From assembly GCA_018266075.1 (NCBI GenBank), contig JAFEBB010000011.1, positions 1 to 64,000 on the forward strand: DNA of 64,000 nt, given 5' to 3'. Both the position numbers and the translations under genes were made by a program. Source of the DNA: Deltaproteobacteria bacterium (GTDB lineage Bacteria; Myxococcota; Myxococcia; Myxococcales; SZAS-1). Of the stretch, positions 16,987-25,170 are shown in pieces. The notes beneath the pieces were generated by a model, which searched no databases, was not told the DNA's origin, and saw nothing but the letters and a program-made list of their open reading frames with translations. Positions within the stretch are counted from its first letter, which is position 1. The number at the start of each line of letters is the position of its first letter.

Positions 16987-17570
16987 GTCGCAACGCGCTG
17001 CAGCTCGCGCGACGGGTTGCATCGGAGTTCTTGCTCGCCGCCTACGCTCTCGGCGTCTCGGCCGCGCTGGTGGTTCGCGTCGCCGTTCCCGAGGCGCTCG
17101 TGGCCACGGTGCTCGGGCTTCTCGTGGCCGGACGCGCGCTGCTGGGGATGTCGCGAGCGGGCTCGCTGAGGCTGGCGTGGCGCTATCCACGTGTGGACGC
17201 GCTGGGGCTGGCGCCGCCCACCGACGCGCTCGGCTGGCGCGTGGCCGAGGCCGCCGAGGCCGTTCTCGCCGCGCTCGACGGCGAGGCCAACGCGTACCGC
17301 GACTTCTTCCCCAACGCTCGCCGCGACGTGCGCGCGGCCCTCGCCCTTGCACTCGATCCGCGCGCCCAGTCCGCCGAGGTGGAAGCCGTGGAGCAGCGGC
17401 TGGGCGAGATCGAAGCGCGGCTCCGCTCGGCCAGGCCGACGGCGCCCGTGGGCAGCGGCCTGGGCGCGCTGGAGCTGCTCGACGCGCGCTCGCACGCGCT
17501 GGCCTCGGCCGTGGAAGAGCTCGCGCCGCGCTCAAATGTCGTCCCCATTCGCAGCGGAGGCCGATCGTGA
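16983..17570 (+). CDS. small membrane protein of the VIT-vWA operon
   Basis: 195 residues. Two adjacent hydrophobic segments near the N-terminus (about 17-33 and 37-52) form a hairpin. A soluble helical region of about 140 residues follows, with an acidic coiled coil (EVEAVEQRLGEIEARLRSAR). No family recognised. The ATG overlaps the preceding stop (ATGA) and GGAGG lies 5 nt upstream. The following gene starts at a GTG overlapping this stop (GTGA). Membrane topology and coupling suggest it is part of the same complex as its neighbours. Confidence 0.65.
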   Translation: MSRNALQLARRVASEFLLAAYALGVSAALVVRVAVPEALVATVLGLLVAGRALLGMSRAGSLRLAWRYPRVDALGLAPPTDALGWRVAEAAEAVLAALDGEANAYRDFFPNARRDVRAALALALDPRAQSAEVEAVEQRLGEIEARLRSARPTAPVGSGLGALELLDARSHALASAVEELAPRSNVVPIRSGGRS

Positions 17571-18160
17571 TTCGCCATCCCTACTGGCTCGCGCTCGAGG
17601 CGCTCACCGCGGTTGCCGTCGCGGCGATTGGACACTTCGCGCCCGAGCGAAAGCCGCCTCCCGAGCCGGCGCTGCACTTCGCGCTCTCGGTGCTCGGCGA
17701 GCGCGAGAATCGCGACGGGAGCTGGCAAGGCACCGACGCGCTCGTCGATCCGGACTCGGGCGTGGATCGCTTTCAGATCAGCGTGCGACCCGAGCTGGAT
17801 TCGCAGCTCACCATCGACGCCGTGGGCGAGGACGGCATCGAGCGGCTCTTCCCCGCGCCGGGCCAGAGCGGCTTCATGCGCGCGGGCCAGACCTACGGAC
17901 TCCCTTCACCGCACAGCTTCTACGAGCTCGCCGGGCGCGCGCGCCTGCGCGTGACGGTTCGTCCGCCGGGAACCGCCGATGGTGATCTGCCGCCCGCCGC
18001 GCCGCTGCCCGAGGCGCGCATGCGGCCCTACCCACTCAGCGACGGCGCGCGCCACCTCGCCAGCGAGCGCAGCTTCCTCGCGCCACACGGCGGAAAGGTC
18101 GAGCTCTCGCTCCAGGGTCACCAGGGCATGGTGGTGCCCACGCCCAGCACCAGCGAGTAG
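17567..18160 (+). CDS. membrane-anchored DUF4384-like protein
   Basis: 197 residues with an N-terminal hydrophobic anchor (about 6-22). The body follows the DUF4384 pattern: DRFQISVRPELDSQLTIDAV, ERLFPAPGQSGFMRAGQTY, then LPSPHSFYELAGRARLRVTV. In other bacteria such domains occur in envelope and secretion-associated proteins and are thought to mediate protein contacts. Translation is coupled to the previous gene by a GTGA overlap. The last 14 codons run into the opposite-strand barrel lipoprotein gene by 43 bp, an unusual tail-to-tail coding overlap. The family call is moderate; the role in the operon is inferred. Confidence 0.7.
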   Translation: MIRHPYWLALEALTAVAVAAIGHFAPERKPPPEPALHFALSVLGERENRDGSWQGTDALVDPDSGVDRFQISVRPELDSQLTIDAVGEDGIERLFPAPGQSGFMRAGQTYGLPSPHSFYELAGRARLRVTVRPPGTADGDLPPAAPLPEARMRPYPLSDGARHLASERSFLAPHGGKVELSLQGHQGMVVPTPSTSE

Positions 18161-18978
18161 CGGTTCACCGTCACCAGCGGATTGAGCTGGCCGGGCGGCG
18201 TGCCGCTCGCGGACGTCTGGGTGAGCCAGAGCCGCTCCGCGCCGAAGAACGCGTGGTAGCGCTGCGACGACCCGTGCATCTTCGGGAAGCTGAACATCAC
18301 CGCGGCGCCCGCGCCCCAGGTGTAGCCGGTGTCGACGGCCGCGGTGATGGGCTCGTTGATCGACCCCGAGCCGGTGCCCGTGCCGGTGCTGCTCGCGACC
18401 GAGTCCTCCTGGCGCAGGAGGTTGTTGCGGCCCCAGAGCTGCAGGGTGAGCGCCCAGCCGTTCTCGAACTTGTGGGTGATGAGCATGGGCAGCTCGAAGC
18501 CCAGCGAGCGCGTGCCGAAGGCGCTGGTGTACTTGTTGTTGGTGCCCGTGGCGGTGACGTCGAAGAGGTTGAGCGCGCTCGCGCCCACCACGCGCGGGGC
18601 GAAGGCCACGGCCACGCCGAGCTCGGGGTCCTGCCAGGCGGTGACCTTGGTGCCCAGCGAGAGCGCGTTCAGCCAGGGCGCGTAGTAGTGCTGGAACGTC
18701 ACCTCCGCGCCGACGGTGAGCTGCACCTGGGGCATCACCGCCCAGCGCAGCTCGCCCTCGACGTACGGCGTCCCCGGGATGACCGACTCGCCCAACCCCG
18801 CGCCCGGCGCTGGGGCATAGCCGAGCGTGCCTGCGAGCTCGCGCTGGCCCGCCATCTCGGCGGCGTCGGCGGTCATGGGGTGGATGGGCGTGAGCGCGGG
18901 GGCCATGCAGCCGGCGCAGCCCAGCGCGCAGAGCGCTGCCGCGACGCGCCACCCGCCCGCTGAGGCTCCACGCTCCAT
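18118..18978 (-). CDS. outer-membrane barrel-like lipoprotein
   Basis: 286 residues. MERGASAGGWRVAAALCALGCAGC is a lipoprotein-type signal (LGCAGC). The body alternates polar and aromatic/hydrophobic residues in strand-length stretches (YVEGELRWAVMPQVQLTVGA, SLGFELPMLITHKFENGWAL, WGAGAAVMFSFPK) and ends in an aromatic residue (VGTTMPW), as many outer-membrane barrels do. It therefore looks like a small porin-like or lipid-binding barrel, though a lipid anchor plus barrel is uncommon. Its 3' end overlaps the DUF4384-like gene by 43 bp in the opposite direction. Function unknown. Confidence 0.65.
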   Translation of the reverse strand: MERGASAGGWRVAAALCALGCAGCMAPALTPIHPMTADAAEMAGQRELAGTLGYAPAPGAGLGESVIPGTPYVEGELRWAVMPQVQLTVGAEVTFQHYYAPWLNALSLGTKVTAWQDPELGVAVAFAPRVVGASALNLFDVTATGTNNKYTSAFGTRSLGFELPMLITHKFENGWALTLQLWGRNNLLRQEDSVASSTGTGTGSGSINEPITAAVDTGYTWGAGAAVMFSFPKMHGSSQRYHAFFGAERLWLTQTSASGTPPGQLNPLVTVNRYSLVLGVGTTMPW

Positions 18979-19050
18979 GGCCGGGCATGGGAACCCCTGG
19001 CTGCATCGCGAGTCAAGCGCATCGCGCGGCGGTGGGTTAGAAGCTGCGCC

Positions 19051-19335
19051 ATGGGTACCGACCGAATCGAGTGCGAGACGCTGCAGGCATTCATCGAGGA
19101 GATCGACAAGGCGGGCGTGCGCGCGGTCGGTCTGCGTGCCGTGAACGAGATCCGGCCGAAGCACCATGCGCACCATCGCGTCGAGGTCGGGCCGCAGAAG
19201 TGGGTGGAGCTCTCGAGCTACAGCCAGGGCTCGCTCATCGTGGCCCGGCTCGACGGCGCCGACGGCGCGCAGATCCGCACCGTGCTCGAGGAGCGCGGCC
19301 TCTCGGTCCGGGCCGGTTCTGGAAACATCACCTAG
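19051..19335 (+). CDS. small conserved-looking protein of unknown function
   Basis: 94 residues, soluble, no Cys. The alternation of CETLQAFIEEIDKAGVRAVGL, VEVGPQKWVELSSYSQGSLI and GAQIRTVLEERGLSVRAGSG suggests a small alpha-beta fold. Codon usage is typical of the window. It is divergent from the barrel lipoprotein gene (72 bp apart) and convergent with trmJ, with a heptanucleotide repeat block between the two stops. Family not recognised. Confidence 0.6.
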   Translation: MGTDRIECETLQAFIEEIDKAGVRAVGLRAVNEIRPKHHAHHRVEVGPQKWVELSSYSQGSLIVARLDGADGAQIRTVLEERGLSVRAGSGNIT

Positions 19336-19403
19336 TTCCTGGTCGCTGGTTCCTGGTTCCTGGCGGGCGCCCAACCAGGAACCAGGAACTAGGAACCAGG
19401 AAC
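19334..19403. repeat. inverted cluster of CCAGGAA heptamers between convergent genes
   Basis: Copies of TTCCTGG on the left arm and (CCAGGAA)2-CTAGGAA-CCAGGAA on the right arm face each other around a GGCGGGCGCC centre, so the RNA could fold into a long hairpin. It lies between the stops of the 94-residue gene and trmJ and could act as a bidirectional terminator. The same heptamer recurs at 23828, 42050 and 43289. Confidence 0.8.
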
Positions 19404-20108
19404 CGACTTCGCGATCTTGCTCAGCGCAGCGATCCACAACCTCAGCTCTCTCGGCGAGAGCTGCGCGCGCTGAAACGCACGCGCCAGATCGCGAACCGCG
19501 TGCCGTGGATTCTCGGGATCGACGAAGTGGACCGCAGCGAGCGCATCAACGAGCTTGGCCTCGAGCTGTTGCAGCTCGGCGTCGGTGGCAGCGGGCCGCG
19601 GCGTGGCCTCGCGCGGCGCGAGGAGCGCCTGGCGCAGCTCGTACGCGTAGATGCCAACGGATTGCGCCAGGTTGATCGACGGCTGCGCTTCATCCACGGG
19701 CACCCGCGAGAGCGCATGGCAGCGCGCGACCTCTTCGTTCGAAAGCCCGGCGCGCTCGTCGCCGAAGACGAGCGCGATCTCCTGCCCGGCCTGCGCGCGC
19801 TCGGCGGCAGCGGCGGCGAATTCACGCGGCGTGAAGACCGGAACACCCGGCACCTTGCGCGAGCTGGTGCCCACCACCCAGGCCGCGCGCGACACGGCTT
19901 CGTCGAGAGAGGGAACGAGCTGGGGCTTGTCGAGGATCTCCTCGCTGTGGACCGCCACGCGGCGGGCGGCGGCGAAGTCGAGCGTGCGCGGATCCACGAG
20001 GGTCCAGGTCGCGAGCCCGAAGTTCCGCATCACCCGTGCGACCGCGCCGAGGTTCTCCGGGTTGCGCGGCCGCATGAGCACGAGCCGGATCTGGGAGAGC
20101 GCTTGCAC
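19389..20108 (-). CDS. trmJ: tRNA (cytidine/uridine-2'-O-)-methyltransferase TrmJ
   Basis: 239 residues, SPOUT-class methyltransferase that methylates the 2'-O of position 32 in tRNA using S-adenosylmethionine. Diagnostic blocks are RLVLMRPRNPENLGAVARVM (motif 1, with the catalytic Arg in the PxNxGAxAR type), LVFGDERAGLSNEEV (motif 2) and PSINLAQSVGIYAYELR (motif 3 of the trefoil knot). The C-terminal helical extension is usual for TrmJ. The ATG at 20108 places the motif at residue 12. It is divergent from the MFS permease gene. The 3' end reaches into the heptamer repeat cluster. Confidence 0.93.
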   Translation of the reverse strand: MQALSQIRLVLMRPRNPENLGAVARVMRNFGLATWTLVDPRTLDFAAARRVAVHSEEILDKPQLVPSLDEAVSRAAWVVGTSSRKVPGVPVFTPREFAAAAAERAQAGQEIALVFGDERAGLSNEEVARCHALSRVPVDEAQPSINLAQSVGIYAYELRQALLAPREATPRPAATDAELQQLEAKLVDALAAVHFVDPENPRHAVRDLARAFQRAQLSPRELRLWIAALSKIAKSVPGS

Positions 20109-20126
20109 GCGCGCAGCCTACCCGCT

Positions 20127-20155
20127 TTGACACACGCATCGCGTGGCTCGTACAA
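20127..20155 (+). promoter_or_regulatory. sigma70 promoter of the MFS permease gene
   Basis: A perfect TTGACA (20127-20132) and GTACAA (20150-20155) are separated by 17 nt, ending 21 bp before the permease ATG. A GGGGAG ribosome site follows. Confidence 0.65.
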
Positions 20156-20176
20156 GGGCGCGTTCCGGGGAGCACC

Positions 20177-21514
20177 ATGAGCGACGCCGCCGTGCAGACC
20201 GCCACGCCGCGAAAGACCTTCCATCCGGTGGTCTGGCTCATCCTCTATGTGCCCTTCGGCGCGCTGGGCGGGTTCATCACCATCGCGCTCACCAACCAGG
20301 CGAGCGACCACGGCATCTCCATCACCGACGGCGCCTGGATCGCCGGCTCGCAGATGCTCACCCAGTGGCTGAAGTGGCTCTGGGCCCCCGCGGTCGACAT
20401 CACCCTCTCGCCCAAGCGCTGGTACGTGCTCTCCACGGCGCTCTCGGCGCTGGGCGTGTTCACCATGTCGGCGATCCCGCTCTCGAACGAGCGGCTGGGC
20501 ATGCTGCTCGTCATCATCGCGCTGGCGAGCATCATCAACTCGGTGGTGGGCATGTCGGTGGAGGCGATGATCGCCTCGCTGACGACGCCCGAAGAGGTGG
20601 GCCGGGTGAGCGCCTGGTTCCAGGCGGGCAACCTGGGCGGCAACGGCGTGGGCGGCGGCCTCGGCCTGCTGCTCATGCAGAAGATGCACGCCACGTGGAT
20701 GTCGGGCGCGATCATGGGCGGGCTCTTCATGCTCTGCTGCACGCCGCTCCTGCTCATGCCCGCGGTGAAGGCGCACAGCAGCGAGCTCAAGCCGGTGGAG
20801 GCCGTGAAGAACGTGGCCACCGGGCTGTGGGGCATGCTCAAGACGCGCGTCGGCTTCCTCACGGCGCTGCTCTGCATGCTGCCGGTCTCGACCGGCGCGG
20901 CCTCCGGCACGCTCACCCAGGCGGCCGTCGCGGCACACTGGGGCGCGACCACGGGCGATGTGGTGCTCGTGCAGGGCATGTTCGCCGGTTTCATCACCGC
21001 CATCGGCTGCTTCGTGGGCGGCTGGGTGTGCGACCGCATGAACGCGCGCACCGCGTACGCGACCTTCGGAATCGTGCTCGTCGTGGTGGCCGCGGCGATG
21101 GCCTTCTTCCCGCCCATGCCCGAGACGGCGTGGCACGTGGCCATCCCGGCGATCGGGTTCGATCTGAACGTCCACATGGTCTACGCGGCGTTCAACCTCG
21201 TCTACGCGTTTGGCGTGGGGCTCTCGTACGCGGCGTTCACGGCCATGGTGCTGGTGGCGCTCAAGGGCACGGCGGCCGCGACGGGCTACAACGTCTACGC
21301 TTCGCTGTCGAACTTCCCCATCTGGTGGCTGGGCCTGCTGCTCGGCTGGGCAGCGGATCCGGCGAAGGGCGCGCGCCACGGGCCGTCGACGATGCTTCTC
21401 ACCGAGGCGGCACTGGGCGTGGTGGGCGTGATCGTGTTCGCGGTGGCGACGAAGGCAGCAGGCGCCAGGGCCGCGGCCGCCGAACCCACGCCCGAGCCCG
21501 CGGCCACTGCGTGA
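20177..21514 (+). CDS. AmpG/PAT-like MFS permease
   Basis: 445 residues with about twelve hydrophobic segments and no signal sequence. The shape and motifs (LYVPFGALGGFITIALTNQ, TQWLKWLWAPAVDITLSPKR after helix 2, FVGGWVCDRMNARTAYA in the middle loop, YNVYASLSNFPIWWLGLLLG near the end) resemble the AmpG / acetyl-CoA-transporter branch of the major facilitator family. AmpG proteins import anhydromuropeptides during wall recycling, but this protein's substrate cannot be assigned. The C-terminus is an Ala/Pro/Glu-rich tail of about 25 residues. It has its own promoter and GGGGAG 5 nt before the ATG. dnaX follows 40 bp later. Confidence 0.8.
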   Translation: MSDAAVQTATPRKTFHPVVWLILYVPFGALGGFITIALTNQASDHGISITDGAWIAGSQMLTQWLKWLWAPAVDITLSPKRWYVLSTALSALGVFTMSAIPLSNERLGMLLVIIALASIINSVVGMSVEAMIASLTTPEEVGRVSAWFQAGNLGGNGVGGGLGLLLMQKMHATWMSGAIMGGLFMLCCTPLLLMPAVKAHSSELKPVEAVKNVATGLWGMLKTRVGFLTALLCMLPVSTGAASGTLTQAAVAAHWGATTGDVVLVQGMFAGFITAIGCFVGGWVCDRMNARTAYATFGIVLVVVAAAMAFFPPMPETAWHVAIPAIGFDLNVHMVYAAFNLVYAFGVGLSYAAFTAMVLVALKGTAAATGYNVYASLSNFPIWWLGLLLGWAADPAKGARHGPSTMLLTEAALGVVGVIVFAVATKAAGARAAAAEPTPEPAATA

Positions 21515-21554
21515 TCCGCGGATCCGGATCCGCCGCTGTGTTACCTTGCGCGCC

Positions 21555-23459
21555 ATGAGTTATTTGGTGCTCGCGCGCAAGTGGCGCCCCCAAGCCTTCG
21601 CCGACATGACGGGCCAGGAGCACGTGGTCCGCACGCTCGCCAACGCCATCGCGCAGGATCGCGTGGCGCACGCGTACCTCTTCTGCGGCCCGCGCGGCGT
21701 GGGCAAGACCACCGCGGCCCGCCTGCTCGCCAAGGCCCTCAACTGCCAGAAGGGGCCGACCGCCACGCCCTGCGGCGAGTGTCCGCCGTGCAAGGAGATC
21801 GCCGCCGGAAACGATTTGGACGTCGCGGAGATCGACGGCGCGTCGAACAACGGCGTGGAGAACGTCCGCGAGATCCGCGAGGCCGCGCGCTTCTTGCCCC
21901 AGCGCGATCGCAACAAGATCTACATCGTCGACGAAGTGCACATGCTCAGCGGGCCGGCCTTCAACGCGCTCCTCAAGACGCTCGAGGAGCCGCCGCCGCA
22001 CGTGAAGTTCATCTTCGCGACCACCGAGCCGCACAAGCTGCCGGACACGATCCTCTCGCGGTGCCAGCGCCACAACTTCCGGCGCATCCCCACGGCGATG
22101 ATGATCGCGCGGCTGCGCGAGATCCTCACCGCCGAGAAGGCGCAGGTCTCCGATCGCTCGCTGGCGCTGGTGGCGCGGCAGAGCGAGGGCGGCATGCGCG
22201 ACGCGCTCTCGCTGCTCGACCAGATCCTCTCCGCGTGCGGCTCGAACCCGACCGACGAAGCCATCGCCGAGGCGCTGGGCACGGTGGATCGCACGCACGT
22301 GCACCGCCTGGCGAAGTCGCTGCTCGAGCGCACGCCGAAGGACGCGCTCGCGGCCATCGACGAGGTCTTCATCCGCGGCGTGGATCTGCGGCGGCTGGCG
22401 GAGGAGCTGGCGCTGTACCTGCGGCACGTGCTGGTGGCGAAGGTCACGCGCGAAGCGCCGGACGATCTCGCCGAGAGCGAGAAGAAGGCCGTGCTCGAGC
22501 TCGCCAATCCGGCCGATGCGACGCAGATCGCGCGGCTCTTCGATCTGGTGCACGAGTCGGTCTGGGACATCCGCGAGGCGGCGCAGCCCAAGCTCGCGCT
22601 GGAAGTCGCGCTGCTGAAGGGCATCCACCTCGCGCCAGGCGCGGCGGTCGAGGAGCTCGTGAGCAAGCTCGAGGCGCTCTCCACCCGCATCCAGAACGGA
22701 GGGACCTCGGCCGCGCGCCCGGGTCCGACGTTTCAAGTAGCGACCAGCCCCCAGCCGGTCGCCGTCCAGCCCCCAGTCCCCAGCCCCCAGCCCCAGCGCT
22801 CGAGCTCGAAGGTGTTGGTCCTCGACAGCTCTCCGGAAGGCTGCGCGACCGGCGAGTGCCTGCCCGACATCCGTGCGGCCAATGCTGCGAACGGTGTGGT
22901 CGTCCCGAACGGCGTCGCGCCTGCGCCGTTGCCGATGCCCGACGACGATCGCGACGAGCCCGAGGCGCCGATCTCGCTCTCGAGCTCGCTCGACAACCTG
23001 AGCCTGTCGCTCATCGAGCGCTGGAAGTCGGTGCTCGAGTCGGTGAAGAAGCTGAACCCGCTGCTCGCGGACTCGCTCTCGCACGCGCGGCCGCTGTGGA
23101 TTCGCTCGGGCGAGGTGGCGGTCGTGTTCGCGGGTCCGCAGGGCGGCTACCACAAGATGCGCGTCGAGCGACCGGTGTCGAAGCCGGATCTCGACAAGGC
23201 GCTCGCGGCGCACTTTGGCCGCGCCACGGCGCTCAAGATCGAGAAGGACGCGCCGCTCGAGGACTCGGCGCCGCTCTCGCCGGCCGAGGAGGCCGCGGAG
23301 CGCCGGAGCACCCGCGAGCAGCGCCTGACGAAGACCGCGCGCGAGCACCCCTCTGTCCGAGCGGCGCTGCAACTGCTCGGAGGGACCTTGCAAGAGGTCC
23401 GCGTTCGTGACGAGATTGCGCCGCCTCCCGAGGAGCCCGAGGGCTTCGACGAGGCCTGA
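21555..23459 (+). CDS. dnaX: DNA polymerase III subunits gamma/tau
   Basis: 634 residues, the clamp-loader ATPase. Walker A is GPRGVGKTT (about 45-53). A four-Cys zinc module follows (NCQKGPTATPCGECPPC), then Walker B (YIVDEVHML) and the sensor region (ATTEPHKLPDTILSRCQ). Residues of about 380-480 form a Pro/Gln/Ser linker partly encoded by CCAGCCCCCAG repeats, and a tau-type C-terminal domain ends the protein. The start is MSYLVLARKWRP, the normal DnaX N-terminus. No A-rich slippery site was seen, so a frameshifted gamma form is not predicted. It heads the dnaX-ybaB-recR run. Confidence 0.96.
   Translation: MSYLVLARKWRPQAFADMTGQEHVVRTLANAIAQDRVAHAYLFCGPRGVGKTTAARLLAKALNCQKGPTATPCGECPPCKEIAAGNDLDVAEIDGASNNGVENVREIREAARFLPQRDRNKIYIVDEVHMLSGPAFNALLKTLEEPPPHVKFIFATTEPHKLPDTILSRCQRHNFRRIPTAMMIARLREILTAEKAQVSDRSLALVARQSEGGMRDALSLLDQILSACGSNPTDEAIAEALGTVDRTHVHRLAKSLLERTPKDALAAIDEVFIRGVDLRRLAEELALYLRHVLVAKVTREAPDDLAESEKKAVLELANPADATQIARLFDLVHESVWDIREAAQPKLALEVALLKGIHLAPGAAVEELVSKLEALSTRIQNGGTSAARPGPTFQVATSPQPVAVQPPVPSPQPQRSSSKVLVLDSSPEGCATGECLPDIRAANAANGVVVPNGVAPAPLPMPDDDRDEPEAPISLSSSLDNLSLSLIERWKSVLESVKKLNPLLADSLSHARPLWIRSGEVAVVFAGPQGGYHKMRVERPVSKPDLDKALAAHFGRATALKIEKDAPLEDSAPLSPAEEAAERRSTREQRLTKTAREHPSVRAALQLLGGTLQEVRVRDEIAPPPEEPEGFDEA
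22744..22797 (+). repeat. CCAGCCCCCAG low-complexity repeats within dnaX
   Basis: Near-identical C-rich units (CCAGCCCCCAG, CCAGTCCCCAG, CCAGCCCCAG) encode the Pro/Gln/Val linker of DnaX. They stay in frame. Confidence 0.6.
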
Positions 23460-23488
23460 AGCACTTTTTTCCACCGCAGGAAGCGCCC

Positions 23489-23806
23489 ATGCCCGGCATC
23501 GACATCAACTTCTTCATCCGTCAGGCCAACAAGCTCACCGAGAAGATCGAGAAGCGGAAGGCTGAGCTCGCCACCGAGACCGTCACCGGCACCGCCGCGG
23601 ACATGGTCACGGTGACCGCGGCCGGCAACGGCGAGAGCATCAAGTCGATCAAGATCGACAAGAAGGCGCTCGAGGGCGGCGACGTGGCCATGCTCGAGGA
23701 CATGCTCACGGCGGCCGTGAACCAGGCGCTCACCAACGCGCTCACGCACCGCAACACCGAGCTGTCGAAGGTGTCGAACGGCGTGAAGATCCCGGGCATC
23801 ACCTGA
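23489..23806 (+). CDS. ybaB: YbaB/EbfC nucleoid-associated protein
   Basis: 105 residues. The family pattern is an N-terminal helix (NFFIRQANKLTEKIEKRKAE), a central sheet (ETVTGTAADMVTVTAAGNGE, SIKSIKIDKKALEGGDVAML) and a C-terminal helix (EDMLTAAVNQALTNALTH). These dimers bind DNA and commonly sit between dnaX and recR, exactly as here. Start 29 bp after dnaX. It is likely co-transcribed with both neighbours. Confidence 0.92.
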   Translation: MPGIDINFFIRQANKLTEKIEKRKAELATETVTGTAADMVTVTAAGNGESIKSIKIDKKALEGGDVAMLEDMLTAAVNQALTNALTHRNTELSKVSNGVKIPGIT

Positions 23807-23827
23807 TTCCAGTCGGCGCTCCGCCGC

Positions 23828-23852
23828 AACCAGGAACCAGGAACCAGGAACT
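23828..23852 (+). repeat. (CCAGGAA)3 heptamer repeat before recR
   Basis: Three CCAGGAA units followed by CT lie 9-33 bp before the recR ATG. The last AGGA could double as its ribosome-binding site (11 nt spacing). Confidence 0.75.
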
Positions 23853-23860
23853 GGCTCGCG

Positions 23861-24454
23861 ATGACTGCTGATCCGATTTCGAGATTGGTCGCCGAGCTCG
23901 CCAAGCTGCCAGGCATCGGCGAGAAGAGCGCGCAGCGGCTCGCGTTCCACCTGTTGCAGGGCCCGCGCGAGAGCGCCGTGGCCTTGAGCGACGCCATCCG
24001 CGAGGTCACCGAGAAGGTGAAGCTCTGCAGCCAGTGCTGCACGCTCACCGACCGCGAGATCTGCACCACCTGCTCGGATCCGCGCCGCGACGGCAAGCTC
24101 CTGTGCGTGGTCGAGAGCGTGCCGGACTTGATGGCCGTGGAGCGCACCCGCGAGTTCAAGGGCCGCTACCACGTGCTGCACGGCTCGCTCTCGCCGCTCG
24201 AGGGCGTGGGGCCGGATCAGCTGCGCATCAAGGAGCTGCTCACGCGGCTCGGCGCGGGTGAAGTGCAGGAGGTGATCGTGGCCACCAACCCGGACGTCGA
24301 GGGCGAGGCCACGGCGCTCTACCTGCTGCGCCTGCTCAAGCCGATGGGCCTCAAGCTCACCCGCATTGCCCAGGGCGTGCCCATGGGCGGCGACCTCGAG
24401 TACGCCGACCCGGCCACCCTCGCGCGCGCCCTCTCGGGCCGCCGCGAGCTGTGA
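23861..24454 (+). CDS. recR: recombination mediator RecR
   Basis: 197 residues, the RecFOR-pathway protein that helps load RecA at gaps. Its features appear in order: a helix-hairpin-helix (KLPGIGEKSAQRLAFHLL, about 14-31), a four-Cys zinc finger (CSQCCTLTDREICTTC, about 54-69), a Toprim domain starting LLCVVESVPDL, and C-terminal GGDLEYADPATLARAL. Length and order are standard. It follows ybaB by 54 bp, a gap that holds a heptamer repeat. Confidence 0.96.
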   Translation: MTADPISRLVAELAKLPGIGEKSAQRLAFHLLQGPRESAVALSDAIREVTEKVKLCSQCCTLTDREICTTCSDPRRDGKLLCVVESVPDLMAVERTREFKGRYHVLHGSLSPLEGVGPDQLRIKELLTRLGAGEVQEVIVATNPDVEGEATALYLLRLLKPMGLKLTRIAQGVPMGGDLEYADPATLARALSGRREL

Positions 24455-24525
24455 AACGCGAGAAGCCCTCGCGCGTCTGATCCGCGCGGATCCAGCGGGT
24501 CAAGCGCGTTTCGAGAGCGCGTTTC
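24453..24525. repeat. GAAACGCG / CGCGTTTC sites upstream of the mglBA promoter
   Basis: GAAACGCG (24453-24460) and its complement CGCGTTTC at 24505-24512 and 24518-24525 lie in the 211-bp gap before mglB. The two direct copies are 13 bp apart and end 10 bp before the predicted -35. They could be operator half-sites; no regulator is known. Confidence 0.4.
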
Positions 24526-24534
24526 AGCCCGCCC

Positions 24535-24563
24535 TTGCCACCCCCGGAAGGCGATGCTAAGAC
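24535..24563 (+). promoter_or_regulatory. probable sigma70 promoter for mglBA
   Basis: TTGCCA (24535-24540) and TAAGAC (24558-24563) are 17 nt apart, about 100 bp before the mglB start. The leader ends in AAGGAGA upstream of the mglB ATG. Confidence 0.55.
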
Positions 24564-24665
24564 CTCGACTCCACGTCTCTTTCGCTCGCTTGCCCCGGAG
24601 CGCCCGAGACCGACGACCGCGGAGCTTCCGCCGGCCCACCGGCCGGTGAAGGAGAGAGCGCGCCA

Positions 24666-25145
24666 ATGAATCCGCAGTTGGTGATGTACGAAGAGGAGTA
24701 CAACCAGATCAACGCGATCTGCGAGCGCCTCACGCGCGACGCGAACGCGAAGGTCGTGTTCCTCGTCGACAAGAACGGCCAGCTCATCAGCGCCCAGGGC
24801 GCCACCGCCGACATCGACACCACCAGCCTCGCCTCCCTCACGGCCGGCAACGTGGCGGCCATGGGCGGCTTGGCCAAGCTCATCGGCGAGAACGAGTTCC
24901 CCAACCAGTTCCACGAAGGCAGCCGCGACTCGCTGCACATGACCATCGTGGGCAGCCGGGTGGTGCTGGTGGTCATCTTCGACACCAAGGCCACCCCGCT
25001 GGGCCTGGTTCGGTTGCGCGTGAAGAAGGCCACGGACGAGCTCAACAAGATCTTCGAAGGACTGCTCAAGAAGACCGAGCAGCCCGGCGCAGGCTCTCCG
25101 TTCGCCGAGATCACCGACGACGACATCGACAATCTCTTCAGCTAA
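24666..25145 (+). CDS. mglB: MglB, roadblock-domain GTPase-activating protein
   Basis: 159 residues, a roadblock/LC7 protein. In Myxococcus it is the GAP for MglA and is concentrated at the lagging pole, fixing front-rear polarity. The sequence is close to the known family: [75 protein letters not shown], and the acidic tail [18 protein letters not shown]. It lies 25 bp upstream of mglA, and AAGGAGA precedes its ATG. Confidence 0.97.
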   Translation: MNPQLVMYEEEYNQINAICERLTRDANAKVVFLVDKNGQLISAQGATADIDTTSLASLTAGNVAAMGGLAKLIGENEFPNQFHEGSRDSLHMTIVGSRVVLVVIFDTKATPLGLVRLRVKKATDELNKIFEGLLKKTEQPGAGSPFAEITDDDIDNLFS

Positions 25146-25170
25146 CGCCCTTCGCCCGAGACCCCTAGCG

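Noticed and set aside
21555-23459. Programmed frameshift in dnaX producing gamma
   Set aside because: No A-rich slippery heptamer with a downstream stop was found in the expected region.
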